64,000 nt of DNA, taken from positions 18,206 through 82,205 of the forward strand of contig JAFCCO010000004.1 in the NCBI GenBank assembly GCA_017610175.1, written 5' to 3'. The notes under the pieces were generated by a model, which saw nothing but the letters and a program-made list of their open reading frames with translations, was not told the origin of the DNA and did no database searches. This DNA comes from Candidatus Iainarchaeum sp. GTDB taxonomy: Archaea; Iainarchaeota; Iainarchaeia; Iainarchaeales; GCA-2688035. A program made the position numbers and the translations under genes. Positions 1 to 9,548 of the stretch are shown one piece after another. The stretch's first letter is position 1, and each line of letters begins with the position of its first letter.

Positions 1-1
1 C

Positions 2-784
2 AGCGGCAAACTTGATGAGATAACCTGTGAGGAAGACAATTACCTTTTGGTGCCCATTCTCGGCAGGGTTGAAACAGACAATATTTCCCTCCCGCTTTTC
101 ACAGTTGTACTCGCCGGCCTGGACGGCTTCAACCCGTGCGCAATCTGGGTTCTAATGTTTTTGCTTTCGCTGCTTATTTACAGCAAGAGCAGAAAGAGAA
201 TCCTTTTCATTGGGGGAATTTTTATTGCAACATCAGGCCTCATCTACTTCCTTTTTATGGCAGCTTGGCTGAACCTCTTCCTGTTTATTGGGTACACTGA
301 AATTATGCGCGTAATTATAGCGCTGATTGCACTCGCGTTCGGCGCAATAAACCTAAAGGACTTCTTTGCGTTCAAGAAGGGGCTTTCCCTGACAATTCCC
401 GACAGTGTAAAGCCAAAGCTTTTCAAAAAAATGCGTGACATAACAACCGCTGAAATGAGCCTTGGACTTGTCCTTACAACAGTTTTCCTCGCAGTATTCG
501 TTAATTTAATTGAGCTTGCATGCACACTTGGACTACCAGCAATTTACACAAGAATTCTTACACTGCAGAACTTCCCACCAATAATCTACTACCTTTACCT
601 TGCGGTGTACAATATTATTTATGTTATTCCACTTGCGATAATTGTCGGGGTGTTTGCGTATACAATGGGTGGAAGAAAGCTCTCTGAAAAAGAGGGTAGG
701 ATTCTAAAACTCGTTTCAGGAGCGTTGATGCTTACACTTGGACTGGTAATGCTTTTCGCACCGGAACTATTGATGTTCAGTTAA
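2..784 (+). CDS. Polytopic membrane protein, DsbD/CcdA-like, 5'-truncated by window edge
   Basis: Frame is open from base 2 (SGKLDEITCEEDNYLLVPILGRVETDN...), so the listed TTG start is probably not real. Several hydrophobic helices and an NPCA motif (GFNPCAIWVL). Confidence 0.6.
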   Translation, partial: SGKLDEITCEEDNYLLVPILGRVETDNISLPLFTVVLAGLDGFNPCAIWVLMFLLSLLIYSKSRKRILFIGGIFIATSGLIYFLFMAAWLNLFLFIGYTEIMRVIIALIALAFGAINLKDFFAFKKGLSLTIPDSVKPKLFKKMRDITTAEMSLGLVLTTVFLAVFVNLIELACTLGLPAIYTRILTLQNFPPIIYYLYLAVYNIIYVIPLAIIVGVFAYTMGGRKLSEKEGRILKLVSGALMLTLGLVMLFAPELLMFS

Positions 785-1527
785 GCAGCCATTCTGGCTT
801 TCAGGATATCAGCGGCAGTAAAAAGCTCTTCTGCCTTGTCCCATATGTTTCGTTTGCTGTAAAATTCACCCGCTGCAGCGTAGGCCCTGACAATTGTTTC
901 AGTAAATTCCTTGTTTTTGGCCGGGCCAGATCCCCTCAAAAGCCTGATTTCAGAATCCCGCGCAAAAGTTTCAAGAAGGCCAGCAACCATCCCGCTTTCC
1001 TTTTTCGGAACCGACGCAACAAGAAAACCAATCAACTGATTGCATTCCCCAAAGTTCTGTTTTCTCATCTTTCGCTTCAGCCTGTCCCACACAGCCAGAG
1101 TGCCGTCACTTAAGGCAAACCCGTGCCCCCTTCCAAACTTTGCCCTTTGCCCGATAAATTTCTCCTCTGCCGCAAGATTAAACTTTATCTTTGCCCTCTC
1201 GGCCTCAATCAATTGGATTACGCGTTTGTTTCTCTTGCCGGTAAATGCGCGGCTCATCAGGTTAGTTAATGCCCTGAACCGTTCTGCTCCACCCTGAGCA
1301 ACCTTTGGAATTGCTGCTATCTGGCGCCTGGCTTCGGCAACGGTTTCAAGCGGAAGCTGTTTTCTTGAAACAATTGGGATGCCACATTTTGCTTTTTGTT
1401 TTCGCCACTGCCTTAGCGAAACCCCTTCAGGCGGTTTGCGCTCCCGCCTTCTTCGCTCGCGTTTTCTTTCAAAAACTTGGGGGGTAATTTTTTTACCTGG
1501 TTTTTTTGGAATGGCCATGTTCTCCAA
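781..1527 (-). CDS. Hypothetical basic protein with Lys/Arg-rich N-terminus
   Basis: Long ORF fitting the gene layout; basic N-terminus (KKPGKKITPQVFERKRERRRRERKPPEG). Confidence 0.6.
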   Translation of the reverse strand: MENMAIPKKPGKKITPQVFERKRERRRRERKPPEGVSLRQWRKQKAKCGIPIVSRKQLPLETVAEARRQIAAIPKVAQGGAERFRALTNLMSRAFTGKRNKRVIQLIEAERAKIKFNLAAEEKFIGQRAKFGRGHGFALSDGTLAVWDRLKRKMRKQNFGECNQLIGFLVASVPKKESGMVAGLLETFARDSEIRLLRGSGPAKNKEFTETIVRAYAAAGEFYSKRNIWDKAEELFTAADILKARMAA

Positions 1528-1581
1528 AAAAATAATGGCGTTAGCTTGTATTTAACACTTTGCAGTTTTCGCAAAACCGCT

Positions 1582-2331
1582 TTAAAAGAATTTGTCTATT
1601 GTTGCCTGTTTCTTTTCAATGCCCTTTATTTTCGCCTTTGGATTGCCTATTTCAAACTCAAAGTTGTAGAATTCAAGACCGTTGTTCTGCAAAAGCTCCA
1701 TTGCATTCTTACCAATGCTTGGTGCAAGAAGGAGCCCGCGGCAGTTCTTTCCCTTTATTTTGGAGGCCTGCTGGACATACCTCTTAAGCTGCATGACCGC
1801 ATTGTAATCTGCCTGGCGTCTCTTAAGCTCAATTACAACAATATTCCCTTTGGCGTCCTCTGCCAAAATGTCCACAACCCCTTTTCTGAAAACCTCTTCC
1901 TGATTAAGCGGTTTTAGGCCTGGTTCCAAAAAAGAAAGGTCCTGCATTAGTTCATCACTTAGCTCGCGCTCTGAACCAAACAGCCGCAAATCAGCGGATT
2001 CCCTTATTGGATACGAGTGCAAACCGTCAACCGAGTAAAGCAGAACCTTTATTGTTTCCTTTGGATTTGTTTTCTTTGCCTGAAGCACAAGTGCAGAATC
2101 TTCAATGTTGCATGAAATGCGTGCGTCCATCATATAATTGGTCGGGCGCAGCAGCCTGTTTTGGTGAATTGCAATTGAATTGTCTCCCTTGATTAAAAGA
2201 AGCCTTTTCCCGCACGGAAGCTTGGATGCAGCCCTACCCCAGTATTCAACATAGCACTCTCCAATAACCATTAGCATGTCCTTTCGGGAGATTGCCTCCG
2301 CTATCTGTTTCTGAGCCTGCTCCAACCGCAT
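1582..2331 (-). CDS. nucS: Endonuclease NucS
   Basis: NucS-like N-domain and nuclease core (GVVDILAEDAKGNIVVIELKRRQADYNAVMQLKRYV); C-terminal QATIDKFF resembles a PIP box. Confidence 0.9.
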   Translation of the reverse strand: MRLEQAQKQIAEAISRKDMLMVIGECYVEYWGRAASKLPCGKRLLLIKGDNSIAIHQNRLLRPTNYMMDARISCNIEDSALVLQAKKTNPKETIKVLLYSVDGLHSYPIRESADLRLFGSERELSDELMQDLSFLEPGLKPLNQEEVFRKGVVDILAEDAKGNIVVIELKRRQADYNAVMQLKRYVQQASKIKGKNCRGLLLAPSIGKNAMELLQNNGLEFYNFEFEIGNPKAKIKGIEKKQATIDKFF

Positions 2332-2379
2332 GATATAAGGGATGGGGCAAAGATTTAATAAAAAGAAAGCCGTTTTTAA

Positions 2380-2664
2380 TTGCGAATGGATGCAACTGAT
2401 TTTGCGATAGGAATTGCCCTTGTTGGAATTATTGTGTGGGTGTCGATTATTGCACTCAACCTTAACGTAGCCAGTGCGGAGATTGCAGACCTGTATGTGC
2501 TCACAGCCCTTAACAAGCCGTTGATTTCAGTGGAAGAGGCTTGCCCAATTCAGGGTGGCTTTGAGCTTGTTGAGCCAAAAGGGTTTGATGCAGCACCGTA
2601 CTATATCCTGTCGGGAAGAAATGATTTCAACCAGACTTACTTCTGCTTTTATAGGAAGACCTAG
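2380..2664 (+). CDS. Small single-TM hypothetical protein
   Basis: N-terminal hydrophobic helix (FAIGIALVGIIVWVSIIALNL); gene-sized ORF in an otherwise empty interval. Confidence 0.5.
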   Translation: MRMDATDFAIGIALVGIIVWVSIIALNLNVASAEIADLYVLTALNKPLISVEEACPIQGGFELVEPKGFDAAPYYILSGRNDFNQTYFCFYRKT

Positions 2665-2984
2665 CGCTGAATGTACTTTGTGCCGGATTCAAGGCAGTTT
2701 TTTGCAATCTCAAGCTCTGATGCAATATACCCCATGTGCTCCAGGCCAACAAGCTTTCTGGACGTAATTTCCTTAATCATTTTCTCAATATTGGTTCCCC
2801 TGAATTCAACTGCCATTTTGTGGCTGTTGTTAACAAAGCCACAGCAAACCAGCCCGTTCTCCAGCTTTACCAAAAAATAGCCGTTGGGGTCCTGCCTCCA
2901 GGGAAATTCAAGGGAGTCAACCTCCACAATTTCCCTGTCCTTTGGAATATCAACCGGGTGTGATGGGCATTTTGTATCTGCCAT
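2661..2984 (-). CDS. DUF4346-like protein
   Basis: PWRQDPNGYFLVKLENGLVCCGFVNN and C-terminal half resemble DUF4346. Start moved to MADTKCPSHP so it does not overlap the upstream peptidase. Confidence 0.55.
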   Translation of the reverse strand: MADTKCPSHPVDIPKDREIVEVDSLEFPWRQDPNGYFLVKLENGLVCCGFVNNSHKMAVEFRGTNIEKMIKEITSRKLVGLEHMGYIASELEIAKNCLESGTKYIQR

Positions 2985-3019
2985 AAAATTACCACTCAAC
3001 AATTTCCGCAAAACAATAT

Positions 3020-4090
3020 TCACCGCAAAGGAATTAATTCTTTTGGCGCAGAACTCAGTTTTCTGCACTTTCTCTTTCCAATCACCACATCGTCCTCAAT
3101 TCTTACCCCAAAACCCCTGAGGTAAACCCCTGGTTCCACCGTCAAAACCATCTTGTTCAGCATGTGCTCCTTTGATTCCGGAATAAATCCCGCAGGCGAA
3201 TCATGCACATTCAGGCCAAGGCCGTGGCCCATTCCGTGAATTAATTCCTGCCCCGCATTTCTTTTGAGGAATGAGGAAACCTGCTCGAACACATTTCCCG
3301 CAGAAATTCCCTCAACGCACAGCGCTTCACCAAGGCTTTTTGCCTCGTAAACTATGTTGTAGAGGTCGCGCTGTGCCCTGGTCGGCTTTCCAACGGAGAA
3401 AACCCTTGTAAGGTCCCCGCAGTATCCCTTGAACTTTGCGCCGCAGTCGATTAGCACAGGCCCCTTTGTTATTTTGGAATCATTGGGAAAGTGGTGCGGA
3501 AAAGAGGAATGCCTTCCTGAAGCAACAATCACGGGAAATGCTATGTTGTCCTTGCTTTTTTCCCGAAGCCTAAATTCTATTTCAAGCGCAAGCTTTCTTT
3601 CAGTCATTCCTTTTCTGAAAAAGGAGGGCACTTTGCCCAGAACCCTTTCGGTTATGCGCGCGGCCTTTGCAATCCTTTCAATCTCCCACTTTTCCTTGAT
3701 TGCCCGCACTTTGGACAACTGTTCTGAAACATCCACAAACCTTTTTCCGGGAAGTGCCTTTTTGAGGCGCTTGAGCATTGCTGCAGGGTAAAGCGACATG
3801 TTTATTCCAATTCTTTTCCCGTCGAGTTCGCGGTTTAGAATTGCCTCCATCTCGCGCCTTTTCTTAACGGTTTTGATTCTAATGTTTTTTCTTTTAATTT
3901 CAGGATCCAAAACTGTGCGAACCAAAAGGGGCTTTCTTTTGGGGGCAAGAAAGAGGACGTTGTTGTCAATTTTTCCGGGCGCGATTCCCGAGAAATAAAA
4001 GAGTGACGGCTCAAACCCGCTGGGGAATGTGCGCAGCAGGATTTTGTCTACGCCTGTCTCGCTAAACAGCTGTTTTATTTTTTGCTTCAT
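3020..4090 (-). CDS. pepQ: Xaa-Pro aminopeptidase/dipeptidase (M24 family)
   Basis: M24 metal-site motifs: VLIDCGAKFKGYCGDLTRVFSVG, HGMGHGLGLNVHDSP, LTVEPGVYL, GVRIEDDVVI. Confidence 0.92.
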   Translation of the reverse strand: MKQKIKQLFSETGVDKILLRTFPSGFEPSLFYFSGIAPGKIDNNVLFLAPKRKPLLVRTVLDPEIKRKNIRIKTVKKRREMEAILNRELDGKRIGINMSLYPAAMLKRLKKALPGKRFVDVSEQLSKVRAIKEKWEIERIAKAARITERVLGKVPSFFRKGMTERKLALEIEFRLREKSKDNIAFPVIVASGRHSSFPHHFPNDSKITKGPVLIDCGAKFKGYCGDLTRVFSVGKPTRAQRDLYNIVYEAKSLGEALCVEGISAGNVFEQVSSFLKRNAGQELIHGMGHGLGLNVHDSPAGFIPESKEHMLNKMVLTVEPGVYLRGFGVRIEDDVVIGKRKCRKLSSAPKELIPLR

Positions 4091-5865
4091 TAGACCACGA
4101 GGTTTCCCTTGCGCATTATCCAGATAATTTCTTTTTTGGGGGTTTCAACCCAGATGTCAACCTTCTGCCTTGGGCAGTTGAGGACAATGTCACTGTGGTA
4201 TGTTGTTTCGCGGCTTGGCTCATAACCGGAACCAAGGGCGATGTGCATCATTTTTGCAATCTTCTCGGTTTCAATCAGGTAGCGTGAAAGCTTTGCCTTT
4301 GGGTTTGTGTTTATGGCAAACTCGCCGACCATATCAAAGTTCCTGCGGTAAGTGTTAATTATGCTTTTCGGGGTGCTCTTGCTTTTTGCAAGGATGTTAA
4401 TCATTTTCTTGGCCTCGCTTTTTCTTTTTTTAAGCGCGGCAAGAATTTTCTTCGGGCCTGAAACAACGCGGTACTTGCCATCCTTGATTTTTACAACCAG
4501 GGGATTTTTGTTCCCAATCACATAACTTTGGTCAACGTTGATTACCACATCCCCAATGTATGTCCCGTTCAGCCCGTAAGGGGTCCAGAAAACCTCCCCG
4601 CCGGGAAAGTTTCCGTAGCGCCCGCTTTTCATCTTGAATATTCCGGCCGACTCGTGCGGAGTGCTTGGGTTTACCTCTATGTCCGAGCCAAGCACAGGGC
4701 TTTTTTTCTCAAGAATTCTTGTAAGGTCAACTGTAAGTTCGGTTCTGCCCTGCTTTATTTCCTTTCCGCGAACAAACAGGGTCTTGCCTTTCTTTACAAT
4801 TGACGCAATCTTCTGGTCAATCTTTCTTAACTTGTAATAATCGATGTAGCATGTGCGAATAAAGCTTTCAAGCGGAAGCGTTCCGGTTATTGCAAACCTT
4901 GTTTGCGGTTCCCTGTTATCTATTTTGGTTTGTTCATACCAAAACGGCTTGAGGAACATTGTCCCGGGACCCTGCCACCTGCTTTTCCTGTTGGGGGTGG
5001 GGTATCCTATGGTCATTCCAAAAAAGTGCTTGCCGCCATAGCCCCTGCCGCTTACGCCAAACGCCGCCTGGTTTGGCTTGAGCTTTTCAAAGCGCATGAG
5101 TTTTGAAAGCTTTTTGAATTTTTTGAAAACAGGCTCGTTTATGTTCTTGTCATATTCGCAGCCAACAAGAGTTGATGAAAGGTCTGAAATGCGGTTCATT
5201 TTTTCAAGCTGTGACATTTTTGCAGTGCTTGAGCCAAGTGAAATCCTGGTGCATTTCTTTTTTGCGGCAATGGCCATTGCCCGGCCTATAACAAAATTGT
5301 CGAGGTAGTCATCCAGGGGGAGAAGAAGGTCCTTTTTTGTGGGAATCAATTCAAAGGAAACCGAGAAGCGTTCGCGTTTCTTGAGGGCATAGCCCTGTTC
5401 AAGGATGCGTCTGCATGTGGCAAGGGTTTCTTTCCACTTTCTTTTCTTGAACCACTTGAGTTCAAAGCCAAGCTCCCGCTCATCAAAGAAAAAATGCTTT
5501 CCTGAAGCCGTTATTAGGTGGTCGGGGGCCTTGAAAAGCTTTTCAAAGTACTTGCTTTTCGATTTTTTGTTAACTTCCTTAATGAATTCGTCCAACGCCT
5601 TCTTCTTTTGCCCTTCATCCAAAAGATAGGTGAGCCAAGTGCGCTTTAGGGCCTCAAGGCTCTCGCTTTTCTTGTCTATTACAAACAGGTTCATTTCCGC
5701 GCCCAGCTCGTGGATTGCACGGCTTAGGGGCGCAACAGAGTAGAATGCCTTTTCATTTGAGATTGGAAACTCCACAAGGCAAAGCTGTCCCTTTTTCAGC
5801 CTGCCTTTAAGGCCGTGCTTGTATGCCGCAACAGCTTTTCCAAACGCTTTTTGCCTGTATTTCAC
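4090..5865 (-). CDS. Aminopeptidase, M29-like
   Basis: GNFPGGEVFWTP and HIALGSGYEPSRETTYHSDIVLNC match M29 metal-ligand regions. Confidence 0.75.
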   Translation of the reverse strand: MKYRQKAFGKAVAAYKHGLKGRLKKGQLCLVEFPISNEKAFYSVAPLSRAIHELGAEMNLFVIDKKSESLEALKRTWLTYLLDEGQKKKALDEFIKEVNKKSKSKYFEKLFKAPDHLITASGKHFFFDERELGFELKWFKKRKWKETLATCRRILEQGYALKKRERFSVSFELIPTKKDLLLPLDDYLDNFVIGRAMAIAAKKKCTRISLGSSTAKMSQLEKMNRISDLSSTLVGCEYDKNINEPVFKKFKKLSKLMRFEKLKPNQAAFGVSGRGYGGKHFFGMTIGYPTPNRKSRWQGPGTMFLKPFWYEQTKIDNREPQTRFAITGTLPLESFIRTCYIDYYKLRKIDQKIASIVKKGKTLFVRGKEIKQGRTELTVDLTRILEKKSPVLGSDIEVNPSTPHESAGIFKMKSGRYGNFPGGEVFWTPYGLNGTYIGDVVINVDQSYVIGNKNPLVVKIKDGKYRVVSGPKKILAALKKRKSEAKKMINILAKSKSTPKSIINTYRRNFDMVGEFAINTNPKAKLSRYLIETEKIAKMMHIALGSGYEPSRETTYHSDIVLNCPRQKVDIWVETPKKEIIWIMRKGNLVV

Positions 5866-5876
5866 AGTAAAAACCC

Positions 5877-6068
5877 TTATTTTTTCTTCAACAGCGGAAG
5901 GCCTGTTATAGTGTTTTCAACAACAAGGTAACCCTCGGGAAGATCAATTCCTTCCTCCGGCTTCTTTGAAAAGAAAAACAGTTTTCCCCTTTGGTGCAGG
6001 TAATATGTTTTCCCTCTGCTGTTCTCGTGTTCGTATCCCATAAAAAAAACCTCCGAAAAAACACTCAA
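5877..6068 (-). CDS. Small conserved archaeal-type protein
   Basis: MGYEHENSRGKTYYLHQRGKLFFFSKKPEEGIDLPEGYLVVENTITGLPLLKKK; tightly spaced with the M29 gene. Confidence 0.55.
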   Translation of the reverse strand: MSVFSEVFFMGYEHENSRGKTYYLHQRGKLFFFSKKPEEGIDLPEGYLVVENTITGLPLLKKK

Positions 6069-6120
6069 TATAATTAGCCTGTTTCAATTATTAAACCTTT
6101 TCCCACTTCAAAACAATTGG

Positions 6121-7206
6121 ATGAAACGCACACTGGAAGCAAGGTTCAAAGATTTTTGCCTTGGTTTGAGCAAGAAGGATCGGGTCGCAGTACTGCACCA
6201 TTCGGATCCGGACGGATTTTGTTCAGGGCTTATTGTGATGAAAGCCATTGAAAAGCTTTCGGGAAAAAAACCTGTTCACATCGCACATTATGAGTATGCA
6301 AATGAAAAGCAGGCGCGTGAATTTGCGCGCGCAGTCAAAAAGAAAAAGCTCAACAAACTTGTTCTCGTGGATATTGCAATTGACGGAGACATTCAGCGCA
6401 AAAGAATCATCAAGCCTTTTGACCGTGCGCTGATTCTTGACCACCACAAAATTTATGAGGACTTAAACAGCGAAAAAGTTGTTTTTCTGAAGGCCGGGTG
6501 GTTTTCAAAAAAGGACCCTGCACAGTATGCATGCAGCAAATTCTGCTTTGACATGTTTGGAAAGGTAACAAATGTTAGCGCGTTCGACTGGGTGGCCTGT
6601 GTTGGAATTCTCGGGGACATGGGCTTTGAAAGCTGGAAAAGCTTTGTGAAGAAAACAATGGTGAAAAGAAAACTTAAGCTTGACCAGCTTAATTTCCTTC
6701 TCGAAATGATTGCGGCAACCGAGGTTATGGCCGGAAACAGGATGAACTCCCTGCTTAATGAATTCTACAAGGCAAAAAACCCAAAGTCACTGCTCAAAAG
6801 CAGCTTTGTAAAATATATCAAGGCAGTGAGGTGTGAAAGGGACCAGCTTGTTGCGGGCTTTGACAAAAGGGCAGAATACATCCCTGAAGTCGATTTGTTT
6901 GTTTACGAATTTGTGGTGAAAAGAGACGGAATCAAAAGCTATGTCGTGAACGAAATAAGCCAGATTCACCCGAACACAAATGTTGTTGTTATACAGGATT
7001 CAAAACGCGGGGACTTAAGAATAAGCGCAAGAAGGCAGGATTACAAGGTTAGGATGAATGAGCTAATGGAGAAGTCAATTCACGGAATTCCAAAATCAAA
7101 CGCAGGCGGGCACATTCCTGCGGCTGCCGCAAGAATTCCAAAAAAGTTTAGGGCAAAGTTTCGCGCAAATATGATTAAGGTTTTGAAGAAAATGAAAAAA
7201 AAGTAG
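6121..7206 (+). CDS. DHH/DHHA1 phosphoesterase (RecJ-like)
   Basis: HHSDPDGFCSG, LVDIAID, LILDHHK and C-terminal GGHIPAAAA (DHHA1). Confidence 0.88.
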   Translation: MKRTLEARFKDFCLGLSKKDRVAVLHHSDPDGFCSGLIVMKAIEKLSGKKPVHIAHYEYANEKQAREFARAVKKKKLNKLVLVDIAIDGDIQRKRIIKPFDRALILDHHKIYEDLNSEKVVFLKAGWFSKKDPAQYACSKFCFDMFGKVTNVSAFDWVACVGILGDMGFESWKSFVKKTMVKRKLKLDQLNFLLEMIAATEVMAGNRMNSLLNEFYKAKNPKSLLKSSFVKYIKAVRCERDQLVAGFDKRAEYIPEVDLFVYEFVVKRDGIKSYVVNEISQIHPNTNVVVIQDSKRGDLRISARRQDYKVRMNELMEKSIHGIPKSNAGGHIPAAAARIPKKFRAKFRANMIKVLKKMKKK

Positions 7207-7208
7207 TT

Positions 7209-8162
7209 TTAGCCCCTTACTTCCCTTTTTTGCGGCTCAACAAATTTCATTCCAAGCGCCTTGAAAACCTCTTCCTCGGTTTTGCCTGCAACAACTTCCT
7301 CGCCCCTAAACAGGCCGTACTCATTTAGCTTAAGCCCTTTTTTGATTGCAATTCTTCTTATGGATATGTTAAACTGCTTGCTGCCGGTAAAATAAAGAAG
7401 GGCCGCTCCCCACTGCTCGGGCTTTACCGCACGAAGGTCAACCTGAATCCCTTCGCCTGTCCTAATGCTTGACTTTGTGGACCCCTTCATTATAACCTCT
7501 GAAACAGGCTTTAGTGAAGTGAAAAGGTCCATCACTTTCTTCGGCTTGGTTGTTGAAACAAGAACATCCACGTCCCCGATTGTTGGTTTCATTCTGCGAA
7601 CCGAACCCGCAATCTCAATTCGTTTTACGGCCCTGCTTTTTTGCATCGCCGACTTGAATGTTTTGGCCGTTGCAATCGCTTCGGCAAGGGGAATTCTCCC
7701 GCCTGACTCCGCAATCGCGATGTTTTTCAAAATCTGTGCCTCACTTTTCTCACCAAAGCCCTCAAGCCCGCTTATCTTGTGCTGCTCTGCCGCTTTCTTC
7801 AAAGACTCAATGTCTTTGACCCCAAGCTTTTCAAAGAGAATCTTTATTTTTCTTGGGCCAAGCCCTGGAACGCGATTGAGTGAAGCAATGTCAACCCCTG
7901 ATTTTTTGCGAAGCTTGGCAAGGCTCTCCACCGCCCCTGTTTCAATGAACTCAATTATTTTTTGGGCGAGCGCCTTTCCAACCCCTGGAATTGCTTCAAG
8001 CGCCTTTTCTCCACCGCGCTTGTAAATTAGTTCAACCGGCTCGGGAATGTTTTGCAGGTTAATTGCCGCAGTGCGGTAAGCTCGCGGTTTCCACGCAACA
8101 TTCTGCATTTCAAGAATGTCGGCTATTTCAAAAAATATTTTTGCTAAAGCCTCATTTAGCAT
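7209..8162 (-). CDS. Family X DNA polymerase-like protein without PHP domain
   Basis: HhH motifs (IPGVGKALAQKI, VPGLGPRKIKILFEKLGV), nucleotidyltransferase AGSVRRMKPTIGDVDVLVST, C-terminal FTGSKQFNISIRRIAIKKGLKLNEYGLF; ends before any PHP module. Confidence 0.85.
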   Translation of the reverse strand: MLNEALAKIFFEIADILEMQNVAWKPRAYRTAAINLQNIPEPVELIYKRGGEKALEAIPGVGKALAQKIIEFIETGAVESLAKLRKKSGVDIASLNRVPGLGPRKIKILFEKLGVKDIESLKKAAEQHKISGLEGFGEKSEAQILKNIAIAESGGRIPLAEAIATAKTFKSAMQKSRAVKRIEIAGSVRRMKPTIGDVDVLVSTTKPKKVMDLFTSLKPVSEVIMKGSTKSSIRTGEGIQVDLRAVKPEQWGAALLYFTGSKQFNISIRRIAIKKGLKLNEYGLFRGEEVVAGKTEEEVFKALGMKFVEPQKREVRG

Positions 8163-8202
8163 AATGCAAAACCAAGGGGTTTTTTTGTATTAAATTATTG
8201 CC

Positions 8203-8472
8203 TTAATCAAATGCCTTCCTTTTTTCGAAGGTTTCCGCACACTTCAGGCTGCAGAAGCTGACCATTTTCCCGTTAATTTCCCTTTCAACTATGTGGGCAA
8301 GGTCTATTTGCTTTTTGCAGGCATTGCACTCAACCCACTTTGTGTCCTCATACCCTTCCATAAAACCCGCTTCCGCAGGGGTTATTTCACTGTCGTCAAG
8401 CTGGTCCTCTCGCTCTTCCTTGTTGTAAATGTTTTCGTCCGGGGCTTCCTCTTCCCTTTTTTTATCAGTCAT
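8203..8472 (-). CDS. Small zinc-finger (TRASH/MYM-like) protein
   Basis: WVECNACKKQIDLAHIVEREINGKMVSFCSLKCAETF. Confidence 0.6.
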   Translation of the reverse strand: MTDKKREEEAPDENIYNKEEREDQLDDSEITPAEAGFMEGYEDTKWVECNACKKQIDLAHIVEREINGKMVSFCSLKCAETFEKRKAFD

Positions 8473-8542
8473 TTCAATTCCTCCTCAAAATATGATTAGG
8501 TACAAATAGTTAATAAAAAGGGTTTGTGGTTTAATAAAGCTT

Positions 8543-9121
8543 ATGGATGTATTTGAGGCAATTTCCGGAAGAAGAACTGTCAGAATATTTCTTGAAAAAG
8601 CAGTGGGGTTTGAACTGCTTGAAAAGTGCGTTGACGCCGCACGCATTGCCCCCTCGGCAAAAAACAAGCAGGAACTTGATTTCATCGCAGTAAATAATCC
8701 CGAAACTGTTGAAAAGATAAATGCCGCCGCATTCTTCGGCGGAGTGGTTTATGAAAAGGGACGCGTTAAGGGAGAGGAACCGAAAGCGTTTATTGTAATC
8801 GTTTCAAACAAGGAAAGGGCAAGCGAAGACTACACACTTACAAACGCGGGAATTGCCGCAAACACAATTGCACTTGAGGCATTTGAATTGGGCCTTGGAA
8901 CATGCATAATGGGTGCGATTGAAAGGGACAAAATAAGGGAAATCCTTTCAGTGCCAAACGGGTTTGATATACCGCTTGCAATTGCAATTGGCTACCCAAA
9001 AGAAAAGCCTGTTATGGAAGAAGCCAAGGAAGGCAATCTAAGGTACTGGATTGATGAAAACAGCGAGATTCACATTCCAAAAAGAGCATTGAAAGAAGTG
9101 CTGCACAAGGACAGGTTTTGA
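8543..9121 (+). CDS. Nitroreductase family protein
   Basis: ISGRRTVRIF, ARIAPSAKNKQ, GIAANTIALEAFELGLGTCIMGAI, IAIGYPKEKP. Confidence 0.88.
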   Translation: MDVFEAISGRRTVRIFLEKAVGFELLEKCVDAARIAPSAKNKQELDFIAVNNPETVEKINAAAFFGGVVYEKGRVKGEEPKAFIVIVSNKERASEDYTLTNAGIAANTIALEAFELGLGTCIMGAIERDKIREILSVPNGFDIPLAIAIGYPKEKPVMEEAKEGNLRYWIDENSEIHIPKRALKEVLHKDRF

Positions 9122-9543
9122 TCAAAATGAAATTCAACAAGCTAATTCCCGAATTAAGCGTTTCAGACATTGAGAAAAGCCTCTGGTTTTACGCAGATGT
9201 TCTTGGCTTCAAAATAGAGTACAGGAGAAAGGAAGCGGGATTTGCTTTCATTTCATACAAAGGAAGCCAGCTGATGATTGAGCAGGTGAACGGGAAATGG
9301 GAAACCGGTCCCTTGGAAAAACCGTTCGGGCGGGGAATAAATTTCCAGATTGAAACAGATGAAATTGATTTGCTTGTTAATGGACTTAAGAGCCACGAGC
9401 TTGAGATTAAAATGATGCCAAAAGAGAATTGGTACCGAAAGGGAAACGAACTTGTTGGAAACCGCGAGTTTCTTGTAATGGATCCCGACGGCTATCTTTT
9501 AAGATTTGCTGAGGATCTTGGATACAAGCCAGTGCAGAAATGA
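9118..9543 (+). CDS. VOC/glyoxalase-bleomycin resistance superfamily protein
   Basis: PELSVSDIEKSLWFYADVLGFKIEYR ... FLVMDPDGYLLRFAEDLG. Confidence 0.85.
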   Translation: MIKMKFNKLIPELSVSDIEKSLWFYADVLGFKIEYRRKEAGFAFISYKGSQLMIEQVNGKWETGPLEKPFGRGINFQIETDEIDLLVNGLKSHELEIKMMPKENWYRKGNELVGNREFLVMDPDGYLLRFAEDLGYKPVQK

Positions 9544-9548
9544 CCAAT

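Noticed and set aside
244-525. Minus-strand ORF inside the first membrane-protein gene, and many similar antisense ORFs listed throughout
   Set aside because: Overlap strongly supported genes, lack domain signatures, and have compositions expected of antisense reading frames.
1477-1917. Plus-strand 146-aa ORF over the nucS 3' region
   Set aside because: Overlaps nucS antisense; no recognisable motifs.
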